A stretch of DNA of 21,301 nucleotides from LMUY01 sp964657445. GTDB taxonomy: Bacteria; Pseudomonadota; Alphaproteobacteria; Acetobacterales; Acetobacteraceae. The DNA lies in the NCBI GenBank assembly GCA_964657445.1, contig CAZZVB010000054.1, forward strand, positions 1 through 21,301, in the 5' to 3' direction. Both the position numbers and the translations under genes were made by a program. The notes under the pieces were generated by a model. It was not told the DNA's origin, ran no database searches, and saw only the letters and a program-made list of their open reading frames with translations. Below, in pieces: positions 1 to 7,108 of the stretch; within the stretch, counting starts at the first letter, position 1; each line of letters opens with the position of its first letter.

Positions 1-1116
1 TGCCGCTATCTGGTCGGCTGTGACGGTGGGGGCAGTGCGGTCCGGGAATGCCTTGGCATCGGCATGAGCGGTGAGCGTCGCATCATGCAGCGCTTCACGA
101 CCTACTTTCAGTCCGACGCGCGGGACGTGCTCCAGCGATGGGGCACCGCCTGGCACTACCAATCCCCGCTCGGCACGCTGATCGCCCAGAACGACCGGGA
201 CTTATGGACGCTGCACAGCCGGTTGCCGGATGACTGGGACTTCGCCAACGTCGATCCCTCGGCGCTACTGACCCGCTTCCTCGGAACGGAGATCGAGCAC
301 CGGGTCCTGGTCGCAAATCGATGGTCGCCGCACCTGCTGGTGGCTGACCGGTATTCGAGCGGGCGAGTGCTGCTCGCCGGCGATGCGGCGCACCAGTATA
401 TTCCGTCCGGCGGCTATGGAATGAACACGGGTATCGGCGACGCCGCCGATCTCGGATGGAAACTGGCAGCAGTCCTGCATGGCTTTGCAGGCCCCCGGTT
501 GCTCGAAAGCTACGACGCCGAACGCCGGCCCGTTGGATTGCGGAACCGGGAAGGATCGCGTGCGCATACGGAGCTCCGCCGCCGCATCTTCCGCCTGTAT
601 CAAGAAGCCGGCGTATACGAAGCAGCCGAGTTGACCGAGCCTGCGAGGCGGGAGTTGGGCGAGCGTATTGCCGAAGCCGGCAATGCGGAGAACGAAAGCA
701 CCGGGATCGAGATGGGATATTCCTATGCCGGTTCCCCAGCCATCTGCACGGATGAGACTGCGAAAGCGCCTGATGATCCTTGGCGCTACCAACCCAGCAC
801 CGTGCCAGGGGTACGCCTCCCGAGCCTGGTGCTTGACGATGGCTCGTTCCTGCATGACCGGTTAGGCCCTTGGTTCACGCTCGTGGCGGTGGGGACACCA
901 CCCGACCCTGATCTCGTGTCCGCCGCCAGGCGCCAGGGCGTCCCGTTGCAGGTCGTGACGCTGACGGGCGATTGGCTGATCCCCATCCTCGGTCGGCAGC
1001 AACTGCTTATTCGTCCCGACCAGCATATCGGCTGGCGCGGACAGGCGGCAGGGGGCGGCGCAAGCGAGGTGTTCCGGACGCTCTTGTGCCGCGAAGCCGC
1101 CGAGGTCCACGGGTGA
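1..1116 (+). CDS. FAD-dependent aromatic monooxygenase, PheA/TfdB-type (5' end cut by window)
   Basis: The reading frame is open from base 1, so the gene starts upstream; 371 codons of what is normally a protein of about 530-560 residues are present. Visible motifs: the DG motif YLVGCDGGGSAVRE (bases 10-51), which contacts FAD and NAD(P)H, and the GD motif VLLAGDAAH followed by GGYGMNTGIGDAADLGWKL (about bases 367-462), which binds the FAD ribityl/phosphate. A C-terminal thioredoxin-like domain follows and ends in a LLIRPDQHIGWRG segment typical of phenol and aromatic-acid hydroxylases of this class. These cytoplasmic enzymes hydroxylate phenolic rings using NAD(P)H and O2. The stop overlaps the GTG start of the next gene (GTGA), so it is the first visible gene of an operon with the CoA-transferase. 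The family is clear; the aromatic substrate cannot be read from the sequence. Confidence 0.9.
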   Translation, partial: CRYLVGCDGGGSAVRECLGIGMSGERRIMQRFTTYFQSDARDVLQRWGTAWHYQSPLGTLIAQNDRDLWTLHSRLPDDWDFANVDPSALLTRFLGTEIEHRVLVANRWSPHLLVADRYSSGRVLLAGDAAHQYIPSGGYGMNTGIGDAADLGWKLAAVLHGFAGPRLLESYDAERRPVGLRNREGSRAHTELRRRIFRLYQEAGVYEAAELTEPARRELGERIAEAGNAENESTGIEMGYSYAGSPAICTDETAKAPDDPWRYQPSTVPGVRLPSLVLDDGSFLHDRLGPWFTLVAVGTPPDPDLVSAARRQGVPLQVVTLTGDWLIPILGRQQLLIRPDQHIGWRGQAAGGGASEVFRTLLCREAAEVHG

Positions 1117-1832
1117 TCGACAAAATCGTCCGTTCCATCGCGGACGCAATGGCTGACTTGCAGGACGGCGCCACGGTGCTTCTCGGCGGGTTCGGCGCAG
1201 TTGGCCAACCCCAGGCATTGATCGAGGGCTTGATCGAGGCTGGCGCCACCGGCCTTACGGTTGTCGCCAACAACGCAGGCAATGGACGCACCGGGCTTGC
1301 GAGGCTTCTCGCATTGGGGCGGGTGCGGCGCATCATCTGCTCGTTTCCACGCAGCGCCGGGTCAGTCGTGTTCGAGGAACTCTACCGCGCGGGAAAGATC
1401 GAGCTTGAGATCGTGCCACAGGGCACGCTAGCCGAGCGTATCCGTGCGGCAGGCGCGGGTGTGGGCGCCTTCTTCACGCCGACCGGCGTCGGAACGATGT
1501 TGGCGCGTGGGAAACAAAGCCAGGTGATTGGCGGCCAGGAGATGATCCTGGAATACGCGCTGAAGGGCGACGTGGCGTTGGTGGAAGCGTGGCGAGCGGA
1601 CCGGTGGGGGAACCTCACCTATCGCAGCGCCGGCCGTAACTTCAATCCGATCATGTGCACGGCCGCGGCGTGTACGATCGTGCAGACCCAGCATATCGTG
1701 GAACTCGGCGAACTCGATCCGGAAGAGATCGTGACGCCGGGTATCTTCGTGGATCGCGTGGTTCATATTCCTTACGGGGATCCGCCGGTTACAGAGTCCG
1801 TTCGTTCGGGAGCCACCGATGCAAGCCGCTGA
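1113..1832 (+). CDS. pcaI: 3-oxoadipate CoA-transferase subunit A (PcaI/ScoA family)
   Basis: Predicted 239-residue alpha subunit of a class I CoA-transferase that, with the next gene, moves CoA from succinyl-CoA to a 3-oxoacid, typically 3-oxoadipate in the beta-ketoadipate pathway. Visible family features: the N-terminal glycine-rich loop LLGGFGAVGQPQALIEGL, VVANNAGNG, IICSFPRSAGSVVFEELY, the segment IELEIVPQGTLAERIRAAGA and ADRWGNLTYR. Start: the frame is open upstream to 972, but the GTG at 1113 has a GAGGT ribosome site (1102-1106) seven bases away, overlaps the previous stop by four bases and gives the usual family length. The pcaI label rests on remembered similarity and the aromatic neighbourhood; acetoacetate-type ScoA is the alternative. 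Confidence 0.87.
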   Translation: MIDKIVRSIADAMADLQDGATVLLGGFGAVGQPQALIEGLIEAGATGLTVVANNAGNGRTGLARLLALGRVRRIICSFPRSAGSVVFEELYRAGKIELEIVPQGTLAERIRAAGAGVGAFFTPTGVGTMLARGKQSQVIGGQEMILEYALKGDVALVEAWRADRWGNLTYRSAGRNFNPIMCTAAACTIVQTQHIVELGELDPEEIVTPGIFVDRVVHIPYGDPPVTESVRSGATDASR

Positions 1833-2490
1833 GCCCGCAGGTTGGACGCGTAAGCAGATGGCTGCCCGCCTCGCGGCGGACATTCCGGAAGGCTGGTATG
1901 TCAATCTCGGCATCGGCATCCCGACGATGATCGCGGAGCACGTCCCCCTGGAGCGGGAGGTTATCTTCCATTCCGAAAACGGCGTCCTCGGCATGGGCCG
2001 GGCCGCTGCGCCGGGGCAGGTTGACCCTTGGCTGGTCAACGCCGGCAAGCAGTATGTCACGTTGCGCCAGGGCGGTTCCTATTGTCATCACGCCGACAGC
2101 TTCGCGATGGTCCGCGGTGGTCACATCGACCTTTGTGTCCTCGGCGCCTTTCAGGTGGCGGAGAATGGCGACATCGCGAATTGGGCGACGAGCGAAAACG
2201 ACATGGCGCCCGCAGTGGGCGGCGCCATGGATCTCGCGGCGGGCGCCCGGCGCCTCTGGGTCATCATGGAGCACACCACCAAGGCGGGGCTCGCCAAACT
2301 CGTCCGCCGTTGCTCGTATCCGCTCACCGCCCCGGCGGCCGTAAAACGCATTTACACCAATCTTGCCGTGCTTGAGGTGACGCCGCGCGGATTCGAAGTG
2401 ATCGAGATCGCGGACGACATCTCGCCGGCAGCATTGCGGGCTAAAACCGGGGCCGAATTGCAGATGCGGACGAACCTCCAACCCCGGTGA
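1819..2490 (+). CDS. pcaJ: 3-oxoadipate CoA-transferase subunit B (PcaJ/ScoB family)
   Basis: Predicted 223-residue beta subunit, the usual length, carrying the catalytic glutamate: Glu53 in HSENGVLGMG, which forms the enzyme-CoA thioester. Other family segments are YVNLGIGIPTMIAEHVP, GGSYCHHADSFAMVRGGHID, LGAFQVAENGDIANW, VGGAMDLAAGARR and the C-terminal RIYTNLAVLEVTPRGFEV. The ATG at 1819 lies 14 bases inside the end of subunit A and has a GGGAG site at 1808-1812, so the two subunits are probably co-translated as a heterodimer partner pair. With the upstream monooxygenase it points to conversion of an aromatic compound to 3-oxoadipyl-CoA. No thiolase (PcaF) is in the window. The enzyme type is very likely; the exact 3-oxoacid is inferred. 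Confidence 0.88.
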   Translation: MQAAEPAGWTRKQMAARLAADIPEGWYVNLGIGIPTMIAEHVPLEREVIFHSENGVLGMGRAAAPGQVDPWLVNAGKQYVTLRQGGSYCHHADSFAMVRGGHIDLCVLGAFQVAENGDIANWATSENDMAPAVGGAMDLAAGARRLWVIMEHTTKAGLAKLVRRCSYPLTAPAAVKRIYTNLAVLEVTPRGFEVIEIADDISPAALRAKTGAELQMRTNLQPR

Positions 2491-2526
2491 CGCCGAACGT
2501 CTGCGTGCTGACAAGGGGAGCCGAGA

Positions 2527-3066
2527 ATGTCGACAGCATACGACACGCGATTGGGCCACGTCGGTCTGTTCGTGGTTGATCTGCCTTTAATGGTGGACTT
2601 TTACACGCATGTCCTTGGTTTCGCCGTCACCGACGTGGGCGATGGCGGCAGCCCCACTTTCCTCAGCCGTAGCGCCGACGATCACCATCAGGTCGTCCTC
2701 GTCAAAGGACGTCAACCCGGCGGTCCCGACATGGTGCAGCAGCTTTCCTTCAACATCGGATCGCTTGAAGAAGTCCAGACCGTGTTTCGGCGCATCCGTG
2801 ACAGTAACGCAACGGAGCTGAGGACCATCACACATGGGATCGCATGGTCGGTGTATTTTCGGGATCCGGAAGGCAACCGCCTCGAAATGTTTGCCGACAC
2901 GGATTGGTACATCACACAGCCATTCAGCACTCCGATCGACCTGGACAAGCCGGCGGCCAGTCTGCACCTCGAGATCGAGCGCATGTGCAAGTCTCGCCCG
3001 GATTTCAAACCGATGACGCAATGGAAAGCAGAGTTCGCCGATAAGATGCGAAGCTCCCGCCCCTGA
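2527..3066 (+). CDS. VOC-superfamily protein, extradiol-dioxygenase-like
   Basis: A 179-residue protein of two paired beta-alpha-beta-beta-beta modules. It resembles the catalytic half of type I extradiol ring-cleavage dioxygenases: LGHVGLFVVD at the start, FYTHVLGF, DDHHQVVLVKG, then WSVYFRDPEGNRLEMF. By motif alignment His11 and Glu120 correspond to two of the three iron ligands, and His54 to an active-site histidine. The position of the second iron histidine appears to be glutamine (Gln71/Gln72 in MVQQLSFN), so ring cleavage is not assured. A C-terminal extension of about 55 residues (DTDWYITQPF onward) recurs, as I recall, in VOC proteins encoded beside aromatic genes. A strong AAGGGGAG site (2513-2520) precedes the ATG; the gap after pcaJ is 36 bases, consistent with the same operon. 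Other VOC functions (isomerase, lyase, hydrolase) remain possible. Confidence 0.82.
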   Translation: MSTAYDTRLGHVGLFVVDLPLMVDFYTHVLGFAVTDVGDGGSPTFLSRSADDHHQVVLVKGRQPGGPDMVQQLSFNIGSLEEVQTVFRRIRDSNATELRTITHGIAWSVYFRDPEGNRLEMFADTDWYITQPFSTPIDLDKPAASLHLEIERMCKSRPDFKPMTQWKAEFADKMRSSRP

Positions 3067-3224
3067 TGTTTGCTGATGCCGGCACAGGCAAGGGCGTCAA
3101 GCCCACGCTTTCATCTGCGAGCTGCGTGCTCGGGTGGCGACCAGAACCCGGCGGATCTGGCCGGAGCGTCCTACAGCCGCTTCAGGCTGACCTCGCGGGT
3201 GTCGTTCCCCGGCGATCTCGTCTA
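3067..3224 (+). pseudogene. possible remnant of a MaoC-like hydratase C-terminal part
   Basis: In the spacer after the VOC gene, the same frame stays open from its stop codon to a TAA at 3222-3224 and reads SGGDQNPAD (about 3130-3156), then YSRFRLTSRVSFPGDLV (about 3172-3221). The first piece resembles the GDxNPLH active-site segment of MaoC/hotdog hydratases and the second their RFxxPVFPGD segment, but the residues that should lie between are missing, as is a plausible start. This may be an internally deleted relic or chance similarity. No strong promoter or terminator was seen in this 190-base gap. Confidence 0.25.
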
Positions 3225-3256
3225 ATCACATCCGCATCGTCGCAGCGGAGGAACGC

Positions 3257-3931
3257 ATGACCATCGGCTTCAGGATCCTGCCCCGGACCCGCCAGGTGAG
3301 CCCGGCGCAGATCGAGGCGTTTCGCGCCATTCCCGTCGCCAACGTCAGCGACAGCATGTCGCGCATGACGGCGGGCGGCAGCCGGTTGCGGCCGATCTAC
3401 GCGGGCGGGGGCATGAGCGGCCCGGCCTTCACCGTCCGCACCCGGGCCGGCGACAACCTCATGGTGCACAAGGCGCTCGACACTGCCGAGCCCGGCGATA
3501 TCGTGGTCGTCGATGCCGGCGGCGACCTCAGCAACGCTATCATCGGGGAGCTGATGGTGGCGCACGCCATCCAGCGCCGCATCGGCGGCATCGTCATCAA
3601 CGGCGCCATCCGCGACCTCGATGCGTTGCAGGCGGGGCCGTTGCCGGTGTTCGCGGCCGGCGTCACCCATCGCGGCCCTTACAAGGACGGCCCGGGCGAG
3701 ATCAACGTCGCGATTGCAATCGACGGCATGGTGATCGAGCCGGGTGACCTGGTGATCGGCGACGCCGACGGGATTTTGTGCGTGCCGTTCGGCCACGTGG
3801 ACACCGTGCTCGCCGCCGCGCAGGCCAAGCACGGGGCGGAGGCGCAGCAGATGGCCGACATCAAGGCCGGACGCAGCGACCGGAGCTGGGTGGATGCGGC
3901 CCTGCGCAGGCTGGGGTGCGAGATGGAGTGA
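3257..3931 (+). CDS. RraA-family protein, HMG/CHA aldolase-like
   Basis: A 224-residue cytoplasmic protein of the RraA / class II pyruvate aldolase fold. Conserved parts: VANVSDSMSRM near the N-terminus, the core GDIVVVDAGGDLSNAIIGEL (residues 80-99), GGIVINGAIRDLDAL with the Arg119-Asp120 pair that holds substrate and Mg2+ in 4-hydroxy-4-methyl-2-oxoglutarate aldolases, and GDLVIGDADGILCVP. The R-D pair favours an aldolase/decarboxylase over the RNase E regulator RraA. Such enzymes release pyruvate at the end of protocatechuate/gallate 4,5-cleavage, which would suit the aromatic neighbours, although CoA-transferase implies the other (ortho) route. The ATG has a GGAGGA site at 3246-3251. It sits 190 bases after the VOC gene and may have its own promoter. 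Confidence 0.85.
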   Translation: MTIGFRILPRTRQVSPAQIEAFRAIPVANVSDSMSRMTAGGSRLRPIYAGGGMSGPAFTVRTRAGDNLMVHKALDTAEPGDIVVVDAGGDLSNAIIGELMVAHAIQRRIGGIVINGAIRDLDALQAGPLPVFAAGVTHRGPYKDGPGEINVAIAIDGMVIEPGDLVIGDADGILCVPFGHVDTVLAAAQAKHGAEAQQMADIKAGRSDRSWVDAALRRLGCEME

Positions 3932-4015
3932 GGCCTTCCAAGGGTGCCGGACTTATTCCCACGTTCCCATGCAGTGCCGCGTCGTCAAGCGCCGGCTCTC
4001 AATGACGGGACGTGT

Positions 4016-5047
4016 TTAGAGGGCTAGCTGCACCTTCATTGCGCGTGAGCGGTCAGCGGCCAGGTCGAACGCGCGGACGGCTTCGTCGAGCGGAACCACC
4101 TCCGTCAGCAGCGGCGCCACGTTGATCGCACCGGACGCGATGAAGCCCACCGCCCACTCGAACTCCACATCGAAGCGGAAACTGCCGCGGAGTTGGATTT
4201 CCTTCGCGGTCAGCGTGTTGACCGGAAGGGTCATGTCGCCGCCGATGCCGATCTGCACGACGACCGATGCGGGGCGCGCCACGGTCAGCGCCGAGGCCAA
4301 GGCCGCCGCGCTGCCGGACGCTTCCAGCACCACGTCGAAATAGCCCTTGTTTGCGGTGAACTTCCCCAATCCCTCGGGCGCGCTCCGCACATTGACAGTG
4401 TGGTCGGCGCCGATCCGCCGGGCAATGGCCAGCGGCGCGTCGGCCAGGTCGGTCGCCACCACTTCCCGCGCGCCGGCCTGCCGCGCCGCCAGGATGCACA
4501 GTGCGCCGATCGGCCCCGTGCCGGTCACCAGCACGCGCTTGCCCAGCATCGGCCCGGCTTGCGCCACTGCGTGCAGGCATACCGCCAGCGGTTCGGCGAA
4601 GGCGGCGTGCTCGATCGGGAGGCTGGCCGGAACCGGGACCGCTTGCGCCTCCGTGCAGACCAGCACCTCGCGGAACCCGCCTTGGACGTGCGGCATCCGC
4701 ATCGCGCTGCCGTAGAACCGCATGTCGAGGCAGTGACGCGGCTTGCCTTCCAGGCAATACACGCACTGACGGCACGGCCGGCTCGGGTCCACCGCCACGC
4801 GGTCGCCGGGCTGCACGCGGGTGACGCCGGGTCCGGTTTCTATCACCTCGCCAGCGACCTCATGCCCCAGGATCATCGGCTCGCGGATGCGCACGGCGCC
4901 AAATCCGCCATCCTGGTAGTAGTGCAGGTCGGAGCCGCAGATTCCGCCGGCGCGGATGCGCACCTTCACCTCGCCGGGCCCCACCTCCGGGACGGCGGCG
5001 TCGCCGATGCGCAGGTCGCGCGCTGCGTGGATGATGGCCGCCTTCAT
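4016..5047 (-). CDS. idnD: L-idonate 5-dehydrogenase (zinc-dependent MDR family)
   Basis: A 343-residue medium-chain dehydrogenase that oxidises L-idonate to 5-keto-D-gluconate with NAD(P)+. Catalytic-zinc residues Cys37 (GGICGSDLHYYQ), His62 and Glu63 (ILGHEVAGEV) and Glu152 (FAEPLAV) are present; structural-zinc cysteines are Cys92, Cys95, Cys98 and Cys106. The Rossmann loop GTGPIG is at 176-181, with an acidic residue after the next strand (VVATDLAD), suggesting NAD preference. Segments DMRFYGSAM, PHVQGGF, NKGYFDVVLEASGS and LRGSFRF match remembered E. coli IdnD closely. The start ATG at 5047 has a CTGGAG site. The gene is divergent from idnO, whose product performs the next step, which supports the assignment; other polyol dehydrogenases (sorbitol/xylitol) are less likely. 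Confidence 0.88.
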   Translation of the reverse strand: MKAAIIHAARDLRIGDAAVPEVGPGEVKVRIRAGGICGSDLHYYQDGGFGAVRIREPMILGHEVAGEVIETGPGVTRVQPGDRVAVDPSRPCRQCVYCLEGKPRHCLDMRFYGSAMRMPHVQGGFREVLVCTEAQAVPVPASLPIEHAAFAEPLAVCLHAVAQAGPMLGKRVLVTGTGPIGALCILAARQAGAREVVATDLADAPLAIARRIGADHTVNVRSAPEGLGKFTANKGYFDVVLEASGSAAALASALTVARPASVVVQIGIGGDMTLPVNTLTAKEIQLRGSFRFDVEFEWAVGFIASGAINVAPLLTEVVPLDEAVRAFDLAADRSRAMKVQLAL

Positions 5048-5152
5048 GGTTCGCTCCAGACGCGTTCTTAACTTTTCTAGCGCGAACCGCGGCGGGTGGC
5101 GATTGGCGCGAGACCCTGTATGTCACGGGGATCAGTCAGAAAGGATACCAAC
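5048..5152. promoter_or_regulatory. idnD-idnO divergent promoter region
   Basis: This 105-base gap separates the start codons of two divergently transcribed genes and must hold both promoters. It contains a 7-base inverted repeat GGTTCGC (5048-5054) / GCGAACC (5082-5088) with a 27-base spacer, which could be an operator but is short enough to be chance. The idnO ribosome site is AAAGGAT just before the ATG. No convincing -35/-10 pair was recognised and no regulator gene is adjacent. Confidence 0.4.
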
Positions 5153-5911
<759 letters not shown>

Positions 5912-5914
5912 CGC

Positions 5915-7048
5915 GTGCAGCTCACCCGGCTCACGCTGACGGAGTTCCGCAACTATCCCGCGCTGTCCTGGCGGCCGTCGCACCGGCTGTGCGTGATCAC
6001 GGGGGCGAACGGCAGCGGCAAGACCAACCTGCTGGAGGCAGTGTCGTTGCTGGTGCCCGGCCGAGGCCTGCGCAATGCCCGGCTGGGGGAGTTGCCGCGC
6101 CAGGCCGGGCCCGGGCGCTGGGCGGTCGCGGCCCAGTTCGGCAGCGAACTGGCGATCGGCACCGGGTCCCCGCCGGACGGCCCGGCGGAGCGGCGCGTGT
6201 TCCGGCTGGATGGTGAAGCCCCGCGCTCGCAGGCCGCCATTGCCGCCCGCATCGCTGCCGTCTGGCTGACCCCGCAGATGGACCGGCTGTTCGGGGAAAG
6301 CGCATCCGGCCGCCGCCGCTTCCTGGACCGGCTGGTCTGGGCGCTGGAGCCGGGCCATGCGCGCGAGATCGCCGCCTACGAGACCGCCATGGCGAGCCGC
6401 AACCGCCTGCTGAGCCAGGGCGGAGCAGATCCGGCCTGGCTCGCCGGGCTGGAGGACAGCATGGCCCGCCACGCCATCGCCGCCGCCGCCGCCCGCCGGT
6501 CGCTGGTGGAGCGTTTGAACGCGGCGCTGGCGGCCGGGGCCGCCGGCGGCTTTCCCGCCGCGCGCATGGCGCTGATCGACCCGGTGGCGGACCGGTTGGA
6601 CGGCGAACCGGCGCTGGCGGTGGAGGACTGGCTGCGGGCGGCGCTGCACGACAACCGCAACACCGACGCGGCCGCCGGGTCCGCACGGCTGGGCGCGCAC
6701 CGGGCGGATATGGCGCTGACCGACGCCGCCACCGGGCTGGCCGCCGCACTGGCCAGCACGGGGCAGCAGAAGGCGCTGCTGCTCGGCGTGATCCTGGGCC
6801 ACGCCGCGCTGATCGCCACGGCGCGTGGCACGCCGCCGGTGCTGCTGCTGGACGAACCGGCCGTGCATCTGGATGCCGAACGGCGCGCCGACCTGCTGGA
6901 AGCGCTCGCCGCGATGCCCAGCACAGTGCTGGTCACCGGCACCGACCCGGACATTTTCGCGCCCCTGTATGGCCGCGCGGAAGGCTGGCGCACGGGGGGC
7001 AACGAACTGGCGCCGGACCCGGCCTTCGCCCCTTCTAGGGGTGTCTAA
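5915..7048 (+). CDS. recF: DNA replication and repair protein RecF
   Basis: A 377-residue SMC-like ATPase of the RecFOR pathway, which helps load RecA at single-strand gaps. Visible: the N-terminal LTEFRNYPAL segment, Walker A GANGSGKT (residues 30-37), the ABC signature region LASTGQQKALLLG, and Walker B VLLLDEPAVHLDAERR with the D-loop. Length fits the family. The start is a GTG at 5915, only 3 bases after the idnO stop, and no good ribosome site is visible, so translation probably depends on coupling to idnO. The alphaproteobacterial neighbour gyrB follows, but dnaN, often upstream of recF, is not here. Confidence 0.95.
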   Translation: MQLTRLTLTEFRNYPALSWRPSHRLCVITGANGSGKTNLLEAVSLLVPGRGLRNARLGELPRQAGPGRWAVAAQFGSELAIGTGSPPDGPAERRVFRLDGEAPRSQAAIAARIAAVWLTPQMDRLFGESASGRRRFLDRLVWALEPGHAREIAAYETAMASRNRLLSQGGADPAWLAGLEDSMARHAIAAAAARRSLVERLNAALAAGAAGGFPAARMALIDPVADRLDGEPALAVEDWLRAALHDNRNTDAAAGSARLGAHRADMALTDAATGLAAALASTGQQKALLLGVILGHAALIATARGTPPVLLLDEPAVHLDAERRADLLEALAAMPSTVLVTGTDPDIFAPLYGRAEGWRTGGNELAPDPAFAPSRGV

Positions 7049-7064
7049 ACCCCCCGTTTGTGCC

Positions 7065-7070
7065 TATATT
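7065..7070 (+). promoter_or_regulatory. possible gyrB promoter -10 box (TATATT)
   Basis: TATATT lies in the 60-base recF-gyrB gap, about 38 bases before the gyrB ATG, and would give a leader of roughly 30 bases. No good -35 hexamer is found 16-18 bases upstream, so this is weak support. A short GC stem (GGGGT 7038-7042 / ACCCC 7049-7053), with the recF stop in its loop, lies just before it. Confidence 0.25.
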
Positions 7071-7108
7071 GCGAGACGATCCCAGACCCCACGGAGTCCC
7101 CTGACGGC

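Noticed and set aside
3932..4015. Terminator between the convergent RraA-like gene and idnD
   Set aside because: No convincing stem followed by a T run was found in these 84 bases.
7038..7053. GGGGT/ACCCC stem at the recF stop as a terminator
   Set aside because: Only five base pairs and no T run; recF and gyrB may be co-transcribed.
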